Shown: in pieces, positions 45,123-54,264 of the stretch
How the letters are laid out: the number at the start of each line of letters is the position of its first letter
How positions within the stretch are numbered: the first letter of the stretch is position 1
Assembly (NCBI GenBank): GCA_946184295.1
Contig: CAMHEZ010000005.1
Span: 28,282-92,281 of the forward strand
DNA: 64,000 nucleotides
Origin: an uncultured Clostridia bacterium
GTDB taxonomy: Bacteria; Bacillota; Clostridia; Oscillospirales; Acutalibacteraceae
Reading direction: 5' to 3'
The notes under the pieces: model-generated
The model's database searches: none
Told to the model about the DNA's origin: nothing
What the model saw: the letters and a program-made list of their open reading frames with translations, nothing else
Translations under genes and position numbers: made by a program

Positions 45123-45731
45123 TCAAAGCAGATATTTCCCGAATCCCGCGCACGACAGCGCAAACAATCCGCACGACAGTGCGGCAGCCAGCAAGTACAC
45201 AAACAATCGCACCAGCGTGTGCTGAACCACGCTCCGCTTCAATCCGCTCGTCTCTTGATGCAATGAATCGCGCAGACCGAGGGCAAATTCCCCCGCCTTT
45301 GCCATAAGCAGCGCGTTGATCACCGCATAGGGCAGCAGCACCAGCGCGGCAAAACACAGTCCCCGCAGACCGTCCGCCTGTATCACCCCGCAGAACAGCG
45401 CGCCGATTCCCATCGCGCGCAGGCAGACGGCGGGTCCGATCAGCAGACGCGTCCCCCTGAAGGGCGCGACGGCAAACAATGCCGCGACAAACCCCACGGT
45501 GACGGGAAGCATCTCCACGAATGCCCATAAAAGGCCGTTCTGACAATAGACCGTCACCATACCGCTCCATCTTGCGTCGTTTCCGTACAGCGCACAGGAC
45601 AGGCTCCCCATTATCAATCCTGCCAACAGGCTCATCATGGGAATCAGTTTGTTTTTTTCCTCTATCAGATATGCCAGCACGCGGGTCATGCCTGCGTGCT
45701 TTTCTTTTTTTACAGCACATTCCGTCATCAT
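45123..45731 (-). CDS. Five-to-six-helix membrane protein, possibly SpoIIM-like
   Basis: 202 aa with hydrophobic segments over most of its length. AYLIEEKNKLIPMMSLLAGLIMGSL near the N-terminus, then VEMLPVTVGFVAALFAVAPFRGTRLLIGPAVC resembles the membrane arrangement of SpoIIM/DUF95 proteins, but similarity is loose. The start is set at ATG 45731 (GGAAG 8 bases before), not at the longer frame running into the repeat. Confidence 0.65.
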   Translation of the reverse strand: MMTECAVKKEKHAGMTRVLAYLIEEKNKLIPMMSLLAGLIMGSLSCALYGNDARWSGMVTVYCQNGLLWAFVEMLPVTVGFVAALFAVAPFRGTRLLIGPAVCLRAMGIGALFCGVIQADGLRGLCFAALVLLPYAVINALLMAKAGEFALGLRDSLHQETSGLKRSVVQHTLVRLFVYLLAAALSCGLFALSCAGFGKYLL

Positions 45732-45796
45732 TTCGCCAACTTCCTTTGCCGTTTTTTCTACCGCCGAAAATCGGTTTCGAGAGTACGCTCGATCTG

Positions 45797-45952
45797 TATT
45801 CGCCCGACCGCGCCGAAAATCCAAGCATGTTCCGCTCGCTCAGCCAAAGGCTTCGCTTGTGGGGCGCTGCCCCACCCCCTGCAAGGGCGCCGCCCTTGAC
45901 CTGCCAGGAGGACCAGTCCCCCTGGACTCCCGCGCTCGCATACGCTCGCTTT
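45797..45952 (+). repeat. Dispersed GC-rich hairpin element, copy 9
   Basis: AGCC(AAA)GGCT, GTGGGGCGCTGCCCCAC, AAGGGCGCCGCCCTT and the GGACCAGTCC stem. The end faces the terminator of the minus-strand M23 gene. Confidence 0.9.
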
Positions 45953-45993
45953 TTATTTACAATCGCCTCTTTATTTCTATGCCGCCAAACGGC

Positions 45994-46033
45994 AAAAAAG
46001 AAGAGGCGCGTCCGAAAAAATCGAACGCGCCTC
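45994..46033 (-). terminator. Terminator of the M23 peptidase gene
   Basis: The minus strand stem 46033-46021 / 46015-46003 (GAGGCGCGT... pairing) is followed by TTCTTTTTT. Confidence 0.85.
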
Positions 46034-46057
46034 CTGTGGAAAGGAAAGTGAGAAGTC

Positions 46058-47599
46058 TTATCTCATATTCGGGTAGTAGTTCAAGGGATTGATTTTGGTG
46101 GAACCGCGGCGGAACTCTAAATGCAGATGATTGCCCGAAGATCTTCCGGTTGAACCGACTAGACCAATCGTGTCGCCCGCCTTAACGGTCGTTCCCACCG
46201 AAAGGAAGCTGGGCGCCTGCATATGACCGTAATAGGCGCAGATGCCGTCGCTCTGCTGAATGACGATGTAATTGCCGAAACCGCCCGCCTCATAGGCGTT
46301 GCGAATCACGCGCCCGGACGCTACGGCGATAATCTGGGAACCCCCCGGAACGGCGATGTCAATGCCGTAATGGTTCCTGCCGTCTCTCGGACCGAACAGG
46401 GAGCTGATTCTCTGACCGGTCTGTGTCGGCCAAAGGTAGGCCCCGCCGCCCTTGATAGCATAAGCGGTAAACTTCTTAACATAGTCGCCGCTGAGATAGG
46501 CCGTCTTACCGCTGGGGATTCTGACCTTATACCAGCCGTCCTTCACCGCTGTATAGGCGTACACCTCATTGTGCCGGACCGTGCCGACCTTCGCACTCGT
46601 CGAGGAGGCATCGGCGCGGGCATTGAGAATATCCGCTGTAATGATAATCTTGCCGCTCGCGGCAACGTCCTTGCCGCCGGTGGAAACATTCACGGCTTTT
46701 TTGGTGGTAGTCGTGGTTGTCTTTTTCGTGGTAGTGGTTTTTTTCGTCGTTGCGGCGGTTGTTGACTTTACCGTAGTAGTTGCGGTAGTCTTCTTGGTAG
46801 TCGTCGTTTTCTTGGTAGTTGTCGTTTTCTTCGTGGTGGTTGTTGTCTTCTTGGTGGTGGTGGTTTTCTTCGCTGTAGTGGTGGAAGTCGTGAATTTCAC
46901 ATAATTCGCCGACACCCAGCCGGTGGCATTACCGGAATACTTTACCTGCACCCATGCGCCCTTGCGCTGTACTGCCTTGACCGTTCTGCCGTTGGCCAGA
47001 CCGCCAATGACCGCGTAATTTGTGCCGGGGCCACTGCGCACATACAGATAGTCTCCTGTCACCGTGCAGCTGCCCAAATCGGCGGCGGCAGTCGTGGCGG
47101 CAGTGGTCGTTGTCTTTGTCTTGGCGGTGGTCGTCGTTATTTCCGCTGCCGTGGAGGAACCCGTTTGTGCCTCCGTGGTGGAAGCCGTCTCCGCCGTCGT
47201 CGTCACCGGCACGGCCTGTGTCGTGGTGGCAGGCGCTTGCGTCGTCGTCGCGGCAACCGTCGCCCTGACATACTCCTTTGCCACCCAGCCAGTCTGGCCG
47301 TTATACCGGACCTGATACCAGCCGTCCACCTCGTCGAGCAGCACCAAAGACGTGCCCCGCGGCAGAATGTAGAGAATCTTACACTTGGTATTGCGCTGAC
47401 TGCGCACATTCAGAAAATCGGAGGTAATCACGCCCTTGCCGTACACAGCCTCACCTGTACCGCTGGCGGCCAGACTGTACGTACCGGCCGACGAAGCGGC
47501 GCCGATAGTCAGCGGCATCGTACTCCCGATCATCAGAAACGCAGAGACCGCCGCTATCATGGAAATCAGCCTCTTCCCGCTCTTCGTATGAACATACAT
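46058..47599 (-). CDS. Secreted M23 peptidoglycan endopeptidase with three SH3 domains and Thr/Lys linkers
   Basis: 513 aa. Signal peptide (residues 1-35, ending IGAASSA), then three bacterial SH3 domains (about 58-118, 178-238, 322-378; each has the pattern LNVRS...G...VKYSG..GWV..NYVK), separated by Thr-rich linkers, one with repeated TTTKK units. The C-terminal 120 residues are an M23/LytM domain: NHYGIDIAVPGG and GNHLHLEFRRG carry the zinc ligands. ATG 47599 is chosen for GGGAGGG 7 bases upstream. It likely remodels the wall; the linkers may thread through it or be O-glycosylated. Confidence 0.9.
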   Translation of the reverse strand: MYVHTKSGKRLISMIAAVSAFLMIGSTMPLTIGAASSAGTYSLAASGTGEAVYGKGVITSDFLNVRSQRNTKCKILYILPRGTSLVLLDEVDGWYQVRYNGQTGWVAKEYVRATVAATTTQAPATTTQAVPVTTTAETASTTEAQTGSSTAAEITTTTAKTKTTTTAATTAAADLGSCTVTGDYLYVRSGPGTNYAVIGGLANGRTVKAVQRKGAWVQVKYSGNATGWVSANYVKFTTSTTTAKKTTTTKKTTTTTKKTTTTKKTTTTKKTTATTTVKSTTAATTKKTTTTKKTTTTTTKKAVNVSTGGKDVAASGKIIITADILNARADASSTSAKVGTVRHNEVYAYTAVKDGWYKVRIPSGKTAYLSGDYVKKFTAYAIKGGGAYLWPTQTGQRISSLFGPRDGRNHYGIDIAVPGGSQIIAVASGRVIRNAYEAGGFGNYIVIQQSDGICAYYGHMQAPSFLSVGTTVKAGDTIGLVGSTGRSSGNHLHLEFRRGSTKINPLNYYPNMR

Positions 47600-47675
47600 C
47601 GCTTGACCCTCCCTGAAAATGCTATCTATTTCAAAATTCACAAAAATACCGATAAAATCTGAAATCTATATATTA

Positions 47676-47703
47676 ATTATAACAAACTATGAAGAATTTG
47701 CAA
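47676..47703 (-). promoter_or_regulatory. Promoter of the M23 peptidase gene
   Basis: Minus strand TTGCAA (47703-47698), 16-bp spacer, TATAAT (47681-47676). Confidence 0.72.
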
Positions 47704-47750
47704 ATAATTTTTTGCTATTATTTTCCGGTTCGAGACAAATTCTCTATTTG

Positions 47751-48518
47751 TCATAAATTTATCAGAGGAAAGTGCAATAGAATTAGAGATAATCGTTCAA
47801 AAAGCTGAAAATTGACCTTGCCCAACTGCCGGGCACAAATGCAAATCTGAAACGTCGCTTCCTCCTGCGAGGTAAATTCGGTGCGTCTGGGAATAAAATC
47901 GTCCTCGGTAAGCCGAAGCGATACCTGCTTGTGATACAGTTTCGCGTCTCCGAATTTTTCCGATACAACGGTATCCAGCATACCGCTGCCGTCCGCCGTG
48001 GCAAAATCCGTGCCAACCGCCAGCCCCGCCCCCAGCAGCTTGCCGAAGGCCTCCTTCGCCGTCCAGATTTCACAGAAGCGCCGCTGCGCCTCCGGCTGCG
48101 TACGTGCCAGTCCGATATAATCCCGCTCGCCCCGCGCAAACATGCGCTCCACGATCGCGGTGCCCGTGCGGTTGACCACTTCCACGTCCGCGCCGATTTC
48201 CTCCTCCGAGAAAGCCACCAGCACGATATTGCCGCAGTGGGAAATGTTAAACTGCACACCGCAGTTTTCAATATAGGGCTTACCGTAAGGGCCTGTGGAA
48301 AACTGTAGTGTATCGTTCTTCAAGCCCGTGCGCTGTGAAATATACATCTTCACAAAATTCCGCGCCGTCTCCGACACGCGGCGGTTTTTATCGGCCGCCG
48401 AAGCGCCCTCCATACCGCTCATGATCGCTTTGAACAAAAACACGTCCATCTCGGGAATTTTCTCACTCAATGCCAAAACACTCCGTTTCATAGAAATCAC
48501 AGAAATTTTAATAACCAA
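47751..48518 (-). CDS. 4'-phosphopantetheinyl transferase (Sfp type)
   Basis: Up to 255 aa. FSTGPYGKPYIENCGVQFNISHCG, IGADVEVVN (metal-binding D-x-E) and EIWTAKEAFGKLLG are the three Sfp motifs. It transfers phosphopantetheine from CoA to carrier-protein serines. No carrier protein, NRPS or PKS is nearby, so it may serve fatty-acid ACP. The TTG at 48518 or the ATG at 48491 could initiate; neither has a good SD. Confidence 0.88.
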   Translation of the reverse strand: MVIKISVISMKRSVLALSEKIPEMDVFLFKAIMSGMEGASAADKNRRVSETARNFVKMYISQRTGLKNDTLQFSTGPYGKPYIENCGVQFNISHCGNIVLVAFSEEEIGADVEVVNRTGTAIVERMFARGERDYIGLARTQPEAQRRFCEIWTAKEAFGKLLGAGLAVGTDFATADGSGMLDTVVSEKFGDAKLYHKQVSLRLTEDDFIPRRTEFTSQEEATFQICICARQLGKVNFQLFERLSLILLHFPLINL

Positions 48519-48554
48519 AATTCATAATATATCTTCAAAAAGTTTTTCATAGAT

Positions 48555-48583
48555 ATTATAATATAAGATACGGGGCAATGCAA
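48555..48583 (-). promoter_or_regulatory. Promoter of the phosphopantetheinyl transferase gene
   Basis: Minus strand TTGCAT (48583-48578), 17-bp spacer, TATAAT (48560-48555). A plus-strand TATAAT overlaps it at 48557-48562 and may serve the amidase cluster. Confidence 0.68.
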
Positions 48584-48611
48584 ACAGTTTTTGCCCGACC
48601 TTATCAGATAT

Positions 48612-48680
48612 TTTCAGTGCGGCTTCGCTTTTTCATTATTCATTATTCTTTATTCTTTTCTTCTGCTTCGCTTCATTATT
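48612..48680. repeat. Low-complexity ATTATTC/GCTTCGC repeat, copy 1
   Basis: Alternating CTTTATTC and ATTATTC words framed by GCTTCGC. The same string, in the opposite orientation, follows spoIIP at 53928-53998, and part of it occurs at 58258-58300. Confidence 0.7.
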
Positions 48681-48701
48681 CCAGAAAAGACGGTGACATA
48701 C

Positions 48702-50225
48702 ATGGAACAAAAAGAACATACCGGTTCAACCGTACCCGCCAAAAAGCTGCCGGTCATCAGCAAAATCTTCCGCGGCTGGACGCTGCTGCTGCTCTGTGCC
48801 GCGGTGGCCGTTACCGGACTGACCGCCGCGCTGGTCAGATTTGACAAGGTCAATCACGACGACCTCGTCATTGTACTCGACCCCGGTCACGGCGGCGCGG
48901 ACGTCGGCGCGACCAACACCGCCCTCGGCCTCTATGAGTCCGAAATCAATCTGAAAATTGCCCTCGCCTGCCGCGACCAGTTGGAGCAGTACGACGGCGT
49001 ACGCGTCTACATGACCCACACCGGCGTGCGCAGCGAGGTGGCCAAATCCACGCTCAGCAGCCGCGTGAGCGTCGCCGGAGAAGTGGGCGCGGATATCTTT
49101 ATCAGCCTGCACATCAATTCCGCCGAGAGCAAGGACGCGGCGGGCGCGGAAATTTATGTGCCCATGACCACCCACGAACCGAAATACAATGAGGAGTGTA
49201 CCAAGCTGGCCGAGCGCATTCTCGCCAACTTTCAGGCGCTGGGGCTGGGCAGCCGCGGGGTCAAAACCCGTGCCAGCGGCGGCGGCAGGGTCTACACCTT
49301 TGCCGACGGCACCACGGAGCCCGGCGATTATTACTACGTCATCGGCGAGCCCATCAGCCGCCTCGGCATTCCCGGTATGCTCGTGGAACACGCCTTCATC
49401 GACGGTGATGCGGCCTTTCTCGACACCGACGCCAAGCTGGCCGCACTCGGCCAGGCCGACGCCCGCGCCATTGCCGACCACTACGGGCTGACGCTCAACC
49501 CCCAATACGCTGACGGCGCCAGCCCGACTGTCAACACTTCTTCCCCGCCGACCCAAAGCACCGCAACCACCCAAAGCACCACAGCCGCCACAGAGAGTAC
49601 AAGCCGCACCGCTTCTACAACGAGTACAACCAGTACGCAAAAGACGCAAAAAACGCAAACCACCACCCGTGCAACACAAAGCACCGTTTCCTCCGAGCCG
49701 CTCACCGATGAAGAGGAAAAGGATCCTGCCGTGGTGAAGGTGGAATCGCTCATCAAGGCATTGCCCGACAATCCCACCGAAAGCGACAGCACCAAGATTC
49801 ACCGCGCCCGCAAGGCGTTCCTCGCGTTGGACGAGCCTCAGAAAAACACCGTGGACGCGCAGCTCTATCAGAAACTCTGCAACGTGGTGACGGCCTATGA
49901 AAATCTCACCCACCCGATCCGCTTTACGGTGAAGGAAGGCTCCGAGATGTCCATTGACCGCGTCAACGGCAAGCTGCTCCACGCGGAAACCGCCATGCAG
50001 CAATCCCACAAGATCACCGTCTTCTCGCTGGCTATGGAACTGGAACTCTTCATTGACCCGGAGGTGCCCGACGAATACAAGCAGGACGGTGTGCTCACCT
50101 TCCGCGCCTTGTCGCCTGACGGCAAGCCGCTGGACTACGACGACGAGGTTACAGACGGCTCCGTCATATCGGTGCTTTACAACGATCTGCTGCTGGATTC
50201 GCTCGACATTTCCATTCAGCCCTGA
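48702..50225 (+). CDS. N-acetylmuramoyl-L-alanine amidase (Amidase_3), membrane-anchored
   Basis: 507 aa. One membrane helix at residues 28-45, then the amidase: VIVLDPGHGGADVGA (zinc His), ESEINLKIALACRDQL (zinc Glu), FISLHINSA (zinc His) and GMLVEHAFID (catalytic Glu). A Thr/Ser-rich linker (about 275-335) and a C-terminal all-beta region of unknown role follow. It cuts the amide between MurNAc and the stem peptide. ATG 48702 has no strong SD. It heads a cell-wall and sporulation cluster reading to SpoIIP. Confidence 0.92.
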   Translation: MEQKEHTGSTVPAKKLPVISKIFRGWTLLLLCAAVAVTGLTAALVRFDKVNHDDLVIVLDPGHGGADVGATNTALGLYESEINLKIALACRDQLEQYDGVRVYMTHTGVRSEVAKSTLSSRVSVAGEVGADIFISLHINSAESKDAAGAEIYVPMTTHEPKYNEECTKLAERILANFQALGLGSRGVKTRASGGGRVYTFADGTTEPGDYYYVIGEPISRLGIPGMLVEHAFIDGDAAFLDTDAKLAALGQADARAIADHYGLTLNPQYADGASPTVNTSSPPTQSTATTQSTTAATESTSRTASTTSTTSTQKTQKTQTTTRATQSTVSSEPLTDEEEKDPAVVKVESLIKALPDNPTESDSTKIHRARKAFLALDEPQKNTVDAQLYQKLCNVVTAYENLTHPIRFTVKEGSEMSIDRVNGKLLHAETAMQQSHKITVFSLAMELELFIDPEVPDEYKQDGVLTFRALSPDGKPLDYDDEVTDGSVISVLYNDLLLDSLDISIQP

Positions 50226-50240
50226 CGGTGAACGCGCCCC

Positions 50241-50651
50241 ATGAATGACAAAAACGCAAATCGACTGCTCCTCATCATAGGACTGCTTTGTGCGATAGGG
50301 TGTCTGACCGTCTCCGTGATAAACGTACTGGAAGGCGCACTGGTCAAGGCCGATGTGATACCCGCCTCGGAATACACCGCTTCCCTGTTGCCGGTTTCCT
50401 CCGACTCTGCCGCCATTGACGGACAAGCCGACGGGCAGTCGTCTCAGCAGCATACCATCAACATCAACACGGCGACGGCGGAAGAGCTGGCCGACTTTCT
50501 CCCCGGTGTGGGTGAGGTCAAGGCGCAGCGCATTGTGGCATACCGCGAGACGGCGGGCGGCTTCGATTCGGTGGACGAGCTGCTTCAGGTCAAGGGCATC
50601 GGTCCCAAAACGCTGGAAGCCCTCAGACCTTACTGCCGTGTGTCGGACTGA
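50241..50651 (+). CDS. ComEA-like helix-hairpin-helix protein
   Basis: 136 aa. N-terminal membrane helix (residues 9-30), a flexible segment, then ININTATAEELADFLPGVGEVKAQRIVAYRE and GGFDSVDELLQVKGIGPKTLEALRPYC, the tandem HhH motif of ComEA, which binds double-stranded DNA outside the membrane for uptake. No other competence gene is present here. It starts 15 bp after the amidase gene. Confidence 0.88.
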   Translation: MNDKNANRLLLIIGLLCAIGCLTVSVINVLEGALVKADVIPASEYTASLLPVSSDSAAIDGQADGQSSQQHTININTATAEELADFLPGVGEVKAQRIVAYRETAGGFDSVDELLQVKGIGPKTLEALRPYCRVSD

Positions 50652-50689
50652 CACTTTTTCACGATTACTTGACAAAGGACAAACAACCA

Positions 50690-50938
50690 ATGAAAGAAAC
50701 CAGATCTTTAAACCCGGAAACAGAGCTTTCTGATTTATCCGAAGCCATTGAACCATCTGAAACAGCAGAAACCGACGTTCCCATGACCGAGGAAGACTTG
50801 CAGGAACAGTATGACAAGCTGCCGCTGTGGCAGCACGTCCTGCTGGTGATGCTCTTCCTCTTCGGCTTTACCGCCGTTATCATGGTCATCAATTTTATCG
50901 TGGACTTCGGTGCGGAACTGCTGCGCCGCCTGTTCTGA
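50690..50938 (+). CDS. Small single-helix membrane protein
   Basis: 82 aa. An acidic N-terminal half precedes DKLPLWQHVLLVMLFLFGFTA and one long membrane helix, with a short basic end (LLRRLF). ATG 50690 with AAAGGA 10 bases upstream is preferred over TTG 50669. It lies between the ComEA-like gene and the PBP gene in one operon. I do not recognise the family. Confidence 0.72.
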   Translation: MKETRSLNPETELSDLSEAIEPSETAETDVPMTEEDLQEQYDKLPLWQHVLLVMLFLFGFTAVIMVINFIVDFGAELLRRLF

Positions 50939-51053
50939 CCGTTCTCACAACCGCACCGATTGACAAGCGTCAGCCGGTGCGGTTTTTCATTGCCCTTGCC
51001 GCATATTTTCCCCTATGCCGCACATACTAAAGCCAACCAAACGCAAGGGGACG

Positions 51054-52661
51054 ATGACAACGGGAAAACGATCACTGGCACTGTTCTGCACCTTTATCAT
51101 ACTGTGCACCGTCACCATCGGGCGCATTCTGCTGATCGACACCCAGACCGATTACGTCAGCGCGGCGCAGCGCCACAGCGTTTATACATTGACACTCGCC
51201 AGCACACGGGGCAAGATCTACGACCGCAACGGCGACCCGCTGGTCGGCGGCACCTACCGCTACCGGGCCGTGGTGATTCCCTCCGCCGACACCGCCGCCG
51301 CGCTGTTCCGCCATCTGTCCACGCAGGAAATCGAAGCCGTCAGCGGGTCACTCAAAGGCACCTTTCCCTTTGTCGCCGACGTGCCGGACGGCGCGTGCGA
51401 ATCCGAGGGCATTACCGTGTACCGCGTGCCGCAGCGCTACGCCAAAAACGGGCTGGCGGTGCATCTGGTGGGCTACTGCGGACAGCAGGGGGGCGAAAGC
51501 GGTATCGAACGCGCTTATGATGAAGTGCTGGCCGACGCGGCGGGGGAATTTGCCGTCACCTGCCGCATTGACGCGGCGGGACGCAGTCTCAAAAGTGCCA
51601 AACAGGAAGTCACCGATACCACCGCTTCTTCCGACCGGGGCGTGATGCTCACCATTGACCGCACGGTGCAGAACATCGCGGAGGACGCGGCGCGGAAGTA
51701 CCTTTCGCGGGGTGCGGTGGTCGTAATGGACGCCGCCACCGGCGAAGTGCTGGCCATGGTCAGCCTGCCGGACTACGACCGGGACAATATCGCCGCCGTG
51801 CTCAACGACCCGGATTCACCGCTGGTCAACCGCGCGATTTCGGCCTATAATGCCGGTTCGGTCTTCAAGCCGGTAGTGGCCGCCGCCGCGCTGGAAAACG
51901 GTCTGAACCCCGATGACCTCTACGACTGCACCGGCGCGGTGCAGATCGGCCGCCACACGATGGGCTGTATCAATCACACGGCACACGGTGAAGTCTCGCT
52001 GCGGGAAGCCATCTCCCATTCCTGCAACACCTACTTTATCCACACCGCACAGCAAATCGGCGGCGAAGCGGTGCTGGAAATGGCGGGGCGGCTCGGCTTC
52101 GGGCAGCAGACTGCCCTCTCGCCCCGTTACAGCGCGGCGGGCGGAAGCCTGCCTACCCGCGAATCGCTGCAATTGCCCGCGGAACTCGCCAATTTCTCCT
52201 TTGGACAGGGCAAGCTCACTGTCACGCCGGTGCAAGTAGCAGGGCTGTTCGGGACCATTGCGCGGGGCGGGGCGTATATCGAGCCGTCTGTCGTCAGGGG
52301 ACTGACCGACGACGGCCACACGCTTTCCGAACCGTCGCCCCAGCCCGTCACGCGCCGCGCCATGAGCCGGGAAACCGCCGCAACCATCGGGGCATGCCTG
52401 CGCACCGCCGTTCTGGAGGGTACGGCCAAGGCGGGGGCCTCGGACGATGTGACCTCCGCCGCCAAGACCGGCACAGCCGAAACCGGCATTGTGCGGGACG
52501 GCCGCGCCATCAATCAGGCGTGGTATGCGGGCTATTTTCCCTATGAAACCCCGCGGTATGTCTGCGTGGTGCTGGCGGAGGGCGGCACCTCGGGCGGCAG
52601 CTCGGCGGGACCTGTTTTCAAGGAAATCGCCGAACGCGTCACGGCCGTCAGGAATCCGTAA
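51054..52661 (+). CDS. Class B penicillin-binding protein (transpeptidase)
   Basis: 535 aa. N-terminal membrane anchor, then the PBP dimer region (STRGKIYDRNGDPL) and a transpeptidase with SVFK (nucleophile Ser), SCN in SHSCNTYF and KTGTAE. It cross-links peptidoglycan. Its place beside the amidase and SpoIIP suggests a sporulation or division role (SpoVD/FtsI branch) rather than elongation, but there is no PASTA domain. The start is placed at ATG 51054 (AAGGGG upstream); an ATG at 51015 has no SD. Confidence 0.9.
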   Translation: MTTGKRSLALFCTFIILCTVTIGRILLIDTQTDYVSAAQRHSVYTLTLASTRGKIYDRNGDPLVGGTYRYRAVVIPSADTAAALFRHLSTQEIEAVSGSLKGTFPFVADVPDGACESEGITVYRVPQRYAKNGLAVHLVGYCGQQGGESGIERAYDEVLADAAGEFAVTCRIDAAGRSLKSAKQEVTDTTASSDRGVMLTIDRTVQNIAEDAARKYLSRGAVVVMDAATGEVLAMVSLPDYDRDNIAAVLNDPDSPLVNRAISAYNAGSVFKPVVAAAALENGLNPDDLYDCTGAVQIGRHTMGCINHTAHGEVSLREAISHSCNTYFIHTAQQIGGEAVLEMAGRLGFGQQTALSPRYSAAGGSLPTRESLQLPAELANFSFGQGKLTVTPVQVAGLFGTIARGGAYIEPSVVRGLTDDGHTLSEPSPQPVTRRAMSRETAATIGACLRTAVLEGTAKAGASDDVTSAAKTGTAETGIVRDGRAINQAWYAGYFPYETPRYVCVVLAEGGTSGGSSAGPVFKEIAERVTAVRNP

Positions 52662-52753
52662 AACCATCATTCATATTTACCTCATGCGCTGCATATCCAT
52701 TAGCAGAAGATTTTTTGAACAGCGGCCACCGTGCCGCGCAGGAGGTAAAAAAG

Positions 52754-53923
52754 ATGAGCAAATACAAATCCGTTTCCTTTCACAAAAGCATCGACAACTG
52801 CCGCAGGGTATTGACCGCCGTCGCCGCCGGTCTGACGGCCACCGCACTGCCTATCGCCGTTTTGGGACTCGGCACGGTCGGCACGTTGATTTACAAAGTG
52901 TCCGCCCTTTCGGCCGCCACTATGACGCCCCATCTGATCTCTGATTCCTCCCTCGTCGCGGACAGAGACATTCAGCTCATCGCCGGCGCCTCGCCTGAAC
53001 CCGTCGCTTCCGAGCCGCAGGAGACAGCACAAGAGCCAAAACAGCCCACCAGCGGTACCGGCGGTGCGGACGACACCGTATCTTCCGCGTCAAACGACAA
53101 TGCCGCCGCTCAAAGCACAGAGGCTCGCCGGGGGATGGTCAAAGAAAAACAGATCAAGAATACCGGCGTCAATTACGGGAATATTTACGTCAAAGACGGC
53201 AACTCCAACTACGACCCCGACATTGCCAGAATGCTCAACACACCCGCCCAATGCAAAATCAAGAAAAACGCGGGCTATCAGGTACTCCTGGTACACACCC
53301 ACACCACCGAAGGCTACGCCGACAGCAGCAAGGACTGGTACGACAAGGACGTCAATCCCCGCACCACCGATAAATCCGAGAGCGTGGTCGCGGTGGCGGA
53401 CGAAATCGAGAAAAAGCTCAACGCTGCGGGCATTAAAACCCTGCATGTCACCACCTATCACGATTACCCCGAATACACCGGCGCCTATAACCGTGCGCGG
53501 GAAACCATCAAGAGTTATCTCGCCAAGTATCCCTCCATCGAAATGGTGATTGATGTGCATCGTGACGCGATGATGCTCGACGACGGCACCAAGATCAAAC
53601 CTACCGTCACCATCGACGGCAAAAAGGCCGCTCAGGTCATGATTATCAGCGGCTGCGACAACGACGGGACACTGGATTTCAGCGGCTGGCGGAACAATCT
53701 GGCCATGGCGGTGCAACTGCAAAAGCAGCTCGCCGACGACCATGAAGGGCTGGCGCGGCCGCTCTACTTCGCCCCCTATCGCTACAATATGGACCTGACC
53801 CCCAACTCGCTGCTGATCGAATTTGGCACCGACGTCAACACACTCAGTGAGGCCAAATATTCCGGCCGCATGGTGGGCGATTCGCTGGTCAAGGTACTGG
53901 AACAATATGTAATAGGAAAATGA
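52754..53923 (+). CDS. spoIIP: Stage II sporulation protein P
   Basis: 389 aa. One membrane segment (about 28-50), a Ser/Ala/Gln-rich stretch, then the SpoIIP amidase/endopeptidase domain: YQVLLVHTHTTEGYAD (zinc His), VVAVADEIEKKLNAAGI, IEMVIDVHRDAM (second His) and SLLIEFGTDVNTLSEA. With SpoIID and SpoIIM it degrades septal peptidoglycan during forespore engulfment. AGGAGG lies 8 bases before ATG 52754. It is the clearest sign that the organism makes endospores. Confidence 0.95.
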   Translation: MSKYKSVSFHKSIDNCRRVLTAVAAGLTATALPIAVLGLGTVGTLIYKVSALSAATMTPHLISDSSLVADRDIQLIAGASPEPVASEPQETAQEPKQPTSGTGGADDTVSSASNDNAAAQSTEARRGMVKEKQIKNTGVNYGNIYVKDGNSNYDPDIARMLNTPAQCKIKKNAGYQVLLVHTHTTEGYADSSKDWYDKDVNPRTTDKSESVVAVADEIEKKLNAAGIKTLHVTTYHDYPEYTGAYNRARETIKSYLAKYPSIEMVIDVHRDAMMLDDGTKIKPTVTIDGKKAAQVMIISGCDNDGTLDFSGWRNNLAMAVQLQKQLADDHEGLARPLYFAPYRYNMDLTPNSLLIEFGTDVNTLSEAKYSGRMVGDSLVKVLEQYVIGK

Positions 53924-53927
53924 AAAA

Positions 53928-53998
53928 GCGAAGCAGAAGAAATGAATAAAGAATAAAGAATAATGAATAATGAATAATAAAAAGCAAAAGCGAAGTGC
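53928..53998. repeat. Low-complexity ATTATTC/GCTTCGC repeat, copy 2
   Basis: GCGAAGC, then AATAAAG and AATAATG words in tandem, then GCGAAG. It is the reverse complement of the string at 48612-48680. Confidence 0.7.
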
Positions 53999-53999
53999 A

Positions 54000-54180
54000 A
54001 TTAAGCCGCGAATGCGGCGCGGGAGTCCAGGGGGTGCAGGCACCTCCTGGCGGGTCAAGGGCAGCGCCCTTGCAGGGCGTAAGCTTTCGCTAGCGAAAGC
54101 TAGGACATTCGTCCCACGAGGGAGGCTTTAGCCGACCGAGCGAAATCAGCCAAGACCCGTAACAGGTCAGGCGAATCCGG
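54000..54180 (-). repeat. Dispersed GC-rich hairpin element, copy 10 (long form)
   Basis: Minus strand: a degenerate hairpin 1 and 2 region, an inserted 20-bp perfect palindrome AGCTTTCGCTAGCGAAAGCT (54082-54101), AAGGGCGCTGCCCTT, and GGTGCCTGCACC inside CCAGGAGG/CCCCCTGG. It follows spoIIP by about 75 bases. Confidence 0.88.
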
Positions 54181-54264
54181 ATATCGGCTCATAGCAAGAT
54201 TAGCCCTGCCCCGCCTTAACGGCATAGATATCAATTACAATCGGTTAGTTAGAAAGGTGAAAAT

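Noticed and set aside
48726..50756. 676-codon minus-strand frame opposite the amidase and ComEA-like genes
   Set aside because: It runs across two well-supported plus-strand genes and has no start signal or motif.
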